This document shows positions 5,467 through 10,136 of a stretch of DNA of 10,136 nt, in pieces. The DNA is from Aquifex aeolicus (GTDB taxonomy: Bacteria > Aquificota > Aquificia > Aquificales > Aquificaceae), in the NCBI GenBank assembly GCA_011375045.1, contig DRNB01000190.1, positions 1 to 10,136 of the forward strand. Reading direction: 5' to 3'. The notes beneath the pieces are model-generated. The model saw only the letters and a list, made by a program, of their open reading frames with translations, was not told where the DNA came from and did not search any database. The number at the start of each line of letters is the position of its first letter. Positions within the stretch are counted from its first letter, which is position 1. The position numbers were made by a program, and so were the translations under genes.

Positions 5467-6263
5467 CCTCCGGTCCTCCAGAGGTGGTTGGGGGATCTAC
5501 AGCCCCTTCCGAGGGAAAGGCTCCTTCTGATAACCTCCCGAACGAACTCCTTTGCCCTGCGGACAGACTCCACGAGTTCGTAGCCCTTTGCCACGTAAGC
5601 AGCCACAGCGGCGGAGAAGGTGCAACCCGTTCCCCGCACACAGCCTATCTTTATCTTCTCGGCCACAAGGTAGTGGAACTCGCTTCCCCCCTCGTAAAAG
5701 AGGTCCACCGCCTCCCCACCTTCGAGGTGTCCTCCCTTGATCACCACAGCCCTCACGCCCATGTCCAGTATCCGGCGGGCGCACTCCTCCATATCCCTGA
5801 TGCCTTTTACCTCTACACCGCACAGCTCACCGGCTTCGGGAACGTTGGGGGTCAGCAGGAGGGTGAGGGGAAAGAGTTTCTTCTTCATAACCTCAAGAGT
5901 TCCCTCTCTGATCAACGGGGTTCCGTCCGTGGATACGATCACGGGATCGAGGATCAGTTTATCCAGACCGAACCTCTCCACCGCCAGAGCCACCTTCTCC
6001 ACCACCTCCTCCTTCCAGAGCATTCCCACCTTCACCGCATCGACACCCACGTCCTCCACCACAGCCTCTATCTGTCTGTAAACAAGCTCCGGAGGAAGCT
6101 CGTGCACCTCGAGGACACCTTCGGTGTTCTGAACCGTAACGGCGGTGATGGCGCTCATACCGTAAACCCCGAGGGCTGTAAAGGTTTTGAGATCCGCCTG
6201 AACACCCGCACCCCCGCTGCAGTCAGAGCCAGCCACCGTCAGCACCCTTGGAACCTTCCCCAT
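5448..6263 (-). CDS. thiD: Hydroxymethylpyrimidine / phosphomethylpyrimidine kinase
   Basis: ThiD phosphorylates HMP and then HMP phosphate, giving HMP diphosphate for thiamin synthesis. It is a ribokinase-fold enzyme of 271 residues, normal length. Signatures are the N-terminal TVAGSDCSGGAGVQADLKTF (9-28), AVTVQNT (41-47) with Gln45 at the HMP-contacting position, ILDPVIVST (104-112), LTPNVPEAGELCG (137-149), VIKGGHL (174-180), and the anion hole RGTGCTFSAA (210-219) with Cys214, typical of ThiD. Gln45 and Cys214 favour HMP-P kinase over pyridoxal kinase. The final 11 or so residues, after SPNH, extend over the start of the CPBP gene. ATG 6263 lies 3 bases after the bamA stop; its best ribosome site (AGGAGG inside bamA) is about 13 bases away, longer than ideal. 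No other thi gene is visible. Confidence 0.95.
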   Translation of the reverse strand: MGKVPRVLTVAGSDCSGGAGVQADLKTFTALGVYGMSAITAVTVQNTEGVLEVHELPPELVYRQIEAVVEDVGVDAVKVGMLWKEEVVEKVALAVERFGLDKLILDPVIVSTDGTPLIREGTLEVMKKKLFPLTLLLTPNVPEAGELCGVEVKGIRDMEECARRILDMGVRAVVIKGGHLEGGEAVDLFYEGGSEFHYLVAEKIKIGCVRGTGCTFSAAVAAYVAKGYELVESVRRAKEFVREVIRRSLSLGRGCRSPNHLWRTGGCAGDS

Positions 6264-6266
6264 CTG

Positions 6267-8603
6267 TTAGAAGAAACCTCCTATGACGAAGTGGAACCTG
6301 TAGGGGGAGGTGTCCCCTTTTACCCTCTTTGTTTTCCACGCCCAGTCGAGGCGCATGGGAGCCAGAGGCGTTATGAAGCGGATGCCTATTCCGTAACCGC
6401 TTCGCCAGTTGCTGGGGGAGAAGTCCTCCCACCGGTCCGCCCCCAGTCCCGTATCGAAGAAGGAGGCGATGTAGAACATCTTGTGAAGCTTGTAGCTGAG
6501 TTCGAAGTTAAGGATAAGCTGCTTCTTTGCACCGATGGGATCCCCGTTTCTGTCGATCACCCCCGCCATACCGTAGCGGTATCCCCTTATGGTGAAGTCT
6601 CCGCCCACGAAAAACCTCTCATCGAGGGGAACGTCCGCACCCCCGTAGGGTTCCACAAGACCGAGGGTCCCCTTGGAGGAGAAGACGAGACCTGTATCGA
6701 AGTAAGTGTCCTTCAGAAACTTGGATGCTGTAAGGGTAACCCTCTGAAACCTCTCCGTTCCCCCCAGAACGGGAAGCGCCACCGTGTAGCTCAGTTTAAA
6801 CTGGGAGCCTTCCGTGGGAAAGAGGAAGTAGTCCCGGGTGTCCCGGGAAAGGGAGAGGATGAGCTTCCGGGACTCTCTGCGTCCCTCCTGCCTCTTTATA
6901 AAGCTCGATGCGGTGTCCGATATGTTCGAGTAGTCTATCCTCTGAAAGCTCGTTCCCACGGACCAGCGCCAGAATTCCCAGAACTCCCGGGAAAAGGTAG
7001 TGTTCAGACCTCTTCTCTCTACAGTGTAGGAAACGTAATCGATCCGTCTGTCGAAGAGGGACCAGGTCAGGTCCACGGGCATATCGAGGAACCACTTGTC
7101 GGTGTAGGAGATGGAGTTGTCCTTATACTGGGAACCGTAGCTGATGGACACACCCACTATGTCTCCGGTGCCGAGGAAGTTGCCCTTTCTGAGGGAGATG
7201 AAGGCTGAGAGCTTTGTGATCTCGTTGTAGGATAAACCCACGGAGAACTGACCTGTGAACCTCTCCCTTATCCTCACCAGCAGATCCCAGCTGTCCCTCC
7301 CCGCGGGGAAGGGCTGGAGCTGGACGTCTTCGTAGTAACCGAGGTTAAGGATCCTCGTTCTGGATCTCCTGAGCCCCCTCTTAACGGTGAGCTCCTGCTC
7401 CTGAACCCTAAGCTCCCTCCTTATAACGTAGTCCCGCGTTTCGTAATTGCCCTCTATCTTCACCTTCCTGATGTAAACGGGTTTGCCCTCGCTCACCCTC
7501 AGGGTGAGCTTCACCTCCTTTTTCTCCGCGTCCACCTCAACCTTCCTGTCGATCAGCAGATTGACGAAGCCTATCTCCGCGTAGAGATCCCTTATGTTTC
7601 GCTCTAAAGCTTCGACTACCTCCAGCCGGTAGTAGCCACCCCTCCGCTCGTTCTTCTTCAGGAGGTTTCCCACAAGCTCCCGGTAGGCGTAGAGGGTGTT
7701 CCCCTCGATCCTCACCTCCCCCAGCCGGTAACGGGGTCCCTCCTCTATAAAGATGTATATGTCGTGCCTGCCGTTCCTGCGCTCGACCCTGTAATCGATC
7801 TTTACCTCCAGAAAACCCTCCCGCTTGTAAAAGTCCCTTATCTTTCTGACATCCTCCCTCAGTATCTCCTCGCTGAAGGGTGGCTTGAGCCTCAGGATGA
7901 AGATGTTTCTGTCCTGTGTTTCCATGAGATCCTCTAACTTTCCCGAGGAGAAGGACCTGTTCCCCCTGAAGATTATGTCCACCACATACTTCTCCTCCCC
8001 TTCGTCTATGTGAAAGACGAGCTTGGACGCACCCTTTTTGGGGACTATCCTGTAGGTAACCTTCACGTCGGGGTAGCCTTCCTCCCTGTATATTTCCTTT
8101 ATCCTCTTCACGAGGGTGTCTATCTCCTTCTGAGACAGAACCCTTCCCAGCTTGAGCTTTCTCTGAATCTCCAGCCGCTCTTCGAGGGCAGGGCTCGAGG
8201 TGTAGCCTGTTATCAGCTCGTCCACATCTATCTTACCTACCTCCGTTTCCACCCCCAGCTTTTCCGCAAGGTCGGAGTCGCTGAGCTCCTCGTTCCCCTC
8301 GAACTCTATCCTGTAAATGACGGGGAGATCCTCCACCACGTAAACCAGACGGACCCCCTCCTTCTCCTCAAACCTGTGAACCTCTATCTTCTTAAAGAAA
8401 CCTGTTCGGAAGAGTCTTCTGATGTCCCTTCGTACCCTCTGGAGGGAGAACTCGCCACCCTCCTTTGTGAGGAGGAGTTCCCTGATGAGGTTGTCGGGGA
8501 CGAACCTGTTTCCCCTTATCTCTATCCTGCTTACAACTTCGGCTAAGGATAGTCCGCAGAGAAGGAGTAGAAGGAGAAGGGAAGCCTTGGGGAAGCTGAT
8601 CAC
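6267..8603 (-). CDS. bamA: Outer membrane protein assembly factor BamA (Omp85)
   Basis: BamA is the outer membrane insertase that folds beta-barrel proteins. The 778 residues comprise a signal peptide (1-21: Lys6, leucine-rich core, likely cut after SLA), five POTRA domains at about 24-93, 94-205, 207-292, 293-376 and 377-447, and a 16-strand-type barrel from about 450. Repeated IRGN / FEGN / FRGN / IEGN / IEGN motifs mark the POTRA starts. The loop-6 motif is TIRGYRYG (671-678, the VRGF/Y motif). The protein ends in FHFVIGGFF, with the terminal Phe expected of a barrel signal. POTRA2 is about 30-35 residues longer than standard. The only usable start is GTG 8603, because TGA lies in frame 15 bases upstream; an extended -10 ends 9 bases before it. 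It follows clpC after 30 bases and precedes thiD by 3. Length and motif set favour BamA over TamA or two-partner secretion proteins. Confidence 0.96.
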   Translation of the reverse strand: MISFPKASLLLLLLLCGLSLAEVVSRIEIRGNRFVPDNLIRELLLTKEGGEFSLQRVRRDIRRLFRTGFFKKIEVHRFEEKEGVRLVYVVEDLPVIYRIEFEGNEELSDSDLAEKLGVETEVGKIDVDELITGYTSSPALEERLEIQRKLKLGRVLSQKEIDTLVKRIKEIYREEGYPDVKVTYRIVPKKGASKLVFHIDEGEEKYVVDIIFRGNRSFSSGKLEDLMETQDRNIFILRLKPPFSEEILREDVRKIRDFYKREGFLEVKIDYRVERRNGRHDIYIFIEEGPRYRLGEVRIEGNTLYAYRELVGNLLKKNERRGGYYRLEVVEALERNIRDLYAEIGFVNLLIDRKVEVDAEKKEVKLTLRVSEGKPVYIRKVKIEGNYETRDYVIRRELRVQEQELTVKRGLRRSRTRILNLGYYEDVQLQPFPAGRDSWDLLVRIRERFTGQFSVGLSYNEITKLSAFISLRKGNFLGTGDIVGVSISYGSQYKDNSISYTDKWFLDMPVDLTWSLFDRRIDYVSYTVERRGLNTTFSREFWEFWRWSVGTSFQRIDYSNISDTASSFIKRQEGRRESRKLILSLSRDTRDYFLFPTEGSQFKLSYTVALPVLGGTERFQRVTLTASKFLKDTYFDTGLVFSSKGTLGLVEPYGGADVPLDERFFVGGDFTIRGYRYGMAGVIDRNGDPIGAKKQLILNFELSYKLHKMFYIASFFDTGLGADRWEDFSPSNWRSGYGIGIRFITPLAPMRLDWAWKTKRVKGDTSPYRFHFVIGGFF

Positions 8604-8612
8604 GGAGAAGTT

Positions 8613-8621
8613 ATTATATCA
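8613..8621 (-). promoter_or_regulatory. Extended -10 promoter of bamA, placed for a near-leaderless mRNA
   Basis: The minus strand reads TGATATAAT, a perfect extended -10 (TGnTATAAT), in the 30-base gap between clpC and bamA. Transcription would start around 8604-8607, only 1-4 bases before GTG 8603. There is no Shine-Dalgarno before the start and no clear -35; extended -10 promoters do not need one. It would let bamA-thiD-CPBP be expressed apart from clpC. Confidence 0.55.
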
Positions 8622-8633
8622 GAAGGCTACGTT

Positions 8634-10136
8634 TCAGGATTCCTTAAGGAGCGCTTCCAACTTCTCCTTCTTCTTGGCGGACCTTATGTAAGGTTTGTTG
8701 TTCCTCACCCTGATCTCGACCGTATCCACGTCCCTGAGACTTCCCCTGATAAGCTCCTCGGCGAGCAGATCCTCCACATGCTTCTGGAGGGCTCTTTTGA
8801 GGCTCCTGGCACCGAACTCAGGCTTGTACTCACGCTCTATTATCCAGTCAACGAAGCTCTTGTGGAGTTTAACCCGTATGTTCCACTCCTCGAGCTTCTC
8901 GTTGACCTCCTGAACCTGAAGGGCGAGGATCCTCTCGACGTCCTTCTTGTCGAGGGGTCTGTAAACGATCACCTCGTCCAGTCTGTTCAGGAATTCGGGG
9001 TTGAAGGTTCTCTTCACCTGATCCATAACGTTTTTTCTCATCTGCTCGAAGTCTATCATCCCGAACTTCTTCTCGAAACCCATGGCACCACCCTGAACGA
9101 TCATGCGGGCTCCCAAGTTGGAGGTCATTATTATGATGGTGTTCGAAAAGTCTATGGTTCTACCCAGTCCGTCGGTCAGTCTGCCGTCGTCGAATATCTG
9201 AAGGAACACGTTGAAGACGTCCGGATGAGCTTTTTCGATCTCATCGAAGAGCAGGACCGAGTAGGGTCTTCTCCTGACCTTTTCCGTGAGCTGTCCGCCT
9301 TCCTCGTAACCTACGTAACCCGGAGGAGCTCCTATCAGCCGTGAGACGGTGTGCTTTTCCATGTACTCGGACATATCGAACCTTATGAGGGCGTCCTCCG
9401 TTCCGAAGAGATACTCCGCAAGCGCCTTGGCGGTTTCGGTCTTTCCCACACCCGTCGGTCCGAGGAACAGGAAAACTCCTATGGGTCTGTGCCTTCCCTT
9501 GAGTCCAACGCGCGATCTTCTTATGGCTCTGGCAACCGCCTGTATGGCGGCGTCCTGTCCTATAACCCTTTTTTTCAGCTCCTCCTCTATGTGAAGGAGC
9601 TTCTCCATGTCGCTCTCGTGAACCCTTCTGACGGGGATCCCCGTCCAGCGGGAAACCACCTCCGCTATGTCCTCGCCGGTTACCTTGGGTTTGTTGCGCT
9701 CCATATCCTGCTTCCATCTCGCCTTCAGGTTCTCGAACTTGGCTCTGAGGCGGAGTTCCTCGTCCCTTATCTTCGCCGCCTTCTCGTAGTCCTGCTCGTT
9801 TGCCGCTTCCTCCTTTTCCCTCTCCAGCTCCTTTATCTTCTCCTCGAGCTTCTTGAGATCGGGGGGCAGGTCCATCGCCTTCAGCTTCACGAGCGCTCCC
9901 GCCTCGTCCACCACGTCTATGGCTTTGTCGGGAAGGTTCCTGTCCGTTATGTACTTGACGGAAAGGGTAACCGCCTTTTCGATGGACTCGGGGGTGTATT
10001 CGACGCCGTGGAACTCCTCGAACTTCCTCCTGAGACCGTAGAGGATCTGAATGGTGTCCTCCTCGGAGGGAGGATCCACCAGAACGGGCTGAAAACGGCG
10101 CTCCAGGGCGCCGTCCTTTTCTATATACTTCCTGTA
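8634..10136 (-). CDS. clpC: ATP-dependent Clp protease ATP-binding subunit ClpC, C-terminal 500 residues, partial
   Basis: ClpC is a Hsp100 unfoldase that feeds substrates to ClpP. The window enters in the first AAA+ domain at YRKYIEKDGALERRFQPV, with the arginine-finger region. A short coiled coil (about 90-140 of the visible part) contains a UVR motif, DYEKAAKIRDEELRLRAKFE (116-135), which marks ClpC rather than ClpB (long M-domain) or ClpA (none). The second AAA+ domain follows: Walker A GPTGVGKT (226-233), pore loop GYVGYEEGG (273-281), Walker B VLLFDEIEKAH (294-304), sensor 1 TSN (338-340), then FNPEFLNR and FGARSLKRALQ with the sensor-2 Arg. A ClpP-docking tripeptide MGF (9083-9075) sits where Bacillus ClpC has VGF. 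The N-terminal domain and most of the first AAA+ domain lie beyond the right edge. Stop TGA 8636-8634 is 30 bases before bamA. Confidence 0.94.
   Translation of the reverse strand, partial: YRKYIEKDGALERRFQPVLVDPPSEEDTIQILYGLRRKFEEFHGVEYTPESIEKAVTLSVKYITDRNLPDKAIDVVDEAGALVKLKAMDLPPDLKKLEEKIKELEREKEEAANEQDYEKAAKIRDEELRLRAKFENLKARWKQDMERNKPKVTGEDIAEVVSRWTGIPVRRVHESDMEKLLHIEEELKKRVIGQDAAIQAVARAIRRSRVGLKGRHRPIGVFLFLGPTGVGKTETAKALAEYLFGTEDALIRFDMSEYMEKHTVSRLIGAPPGYVGYEEGGQLTEKVRRRPYSVLLFDEIEKAHPDVFNVFLQIFDDGRLTDGLGRTIDFSNTIIIMTSNLGARMIVQGGAMGFEKKFGMIDFEQMRKNVMDQVKRTFNPEFLNRLDEVIVYRPLDKKDVERILALQVQEVNEKLEEWNIRVKLHKSFVDWIIEREYKPEFGARSLKRALQKHVEDLLAEELIRGSLRDVDTVEIRVRNNKPYIRSAKKKEKLEALLKES

Noticed and set aside
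5484..7208. A 574-codon open frame on the plus strand opposite thiD and bamA
   Set aside because: It lies entirely opposite two well supported genes. The protein is rich in His, Pro, Gly and Val with no recognisable domain, and has no ribosome site or promoter. Stop-free antisense frames are expected with this GC-rich, codon-biased sequence.
8587..8603. Lipoprotein signal at the BamA N-terminus because of a Cys after the Leu run
   Set aside because: The residues before Cys16 are LLL, with no small residue at -1, so there is no lipobox; SLA followed by Glu fits signal peptidase I.
1..10136. Mobile element, CRISPR array, tRNA/rRNA or phage genes
   Set aside because: No transposase, integrase, direct-repeat array or structural RNA could be seen by reading; all the sequence is accounted for by core genes and short promoter gaps.

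Overview
The window looks like chromosomal core sequence from a thermophilic bacterium with an outer membrane. The evidence for a diderm is a complete BamA. The evidence for heat adaptation is indirect: proteins rich in Glu, Lys and Arg, Arg written mostly as AGG/AGA, Ile often as ATA, and purine-rich coding strands. A futalosine-pathway gene (mqnA), an inositol-1-phosphate synthase of the short prokaryotic kind and a ClpC with a UVR motif together fit Aquificota, perhaps the Desulfurobacteriaceae/Thermovibrio side. That placement is inference from memory, not from a search.

Layout, left to right. Positions 1-880 (minus) hold the N-terminal 293 residues of a PriA-like replication restart protein, running off the left edge. 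Abutting it upstream at 881-1321 (minus) is a small FMN-binding split-barrel protein. A 128-base divergent promoter region follows, then ino1 at 1450-2556 (plus). The 3' end of ino1 overlaps that of mqnA (2531-3274, minus), which is the downstream partner of trpD (3278-4291, minus). A 56-base divergent promoter region separates trpD from aroD (4348-5004, plus). The 3' end of aroD overlaps by 63 bases a CPBP-family membrane protease gene (4942-5466, minus), which overlaps thiD (5448-6263, minus), which follows bamA (6267-8603, minus) after 3 bases. Finally 8634-10136 (minus) is the C-terminal 500 residues of ClpC, running off the right edge.

The central block is centred on chorismate: AroD helps make it, TrpD serves the tryptophan branch and MqnA opens the menaquinone branch. 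clpC, bamA, thiD and the CPBP gene form a tight same-strand run, with a bamA promoter in the clpC-bamA gap. Gene packing is extreme: apart from two divergent promoter regions, no gap exceeds 30 bases. I see no stretch over 300 bases without a gene, no tRNA or rRNA, no CRISPR array, no insertion sequence and no convincing intrinsic terminator.

I found no new multi-gene system. The points most worth a second look are a PriA whose Walker A motif appears to be lost, two promoters placed so that aroD and bamA mRNAs would be leaderless or nearly so, two tail-to-tail coding overlaps, and an extra segment inside BamA POTRA2.
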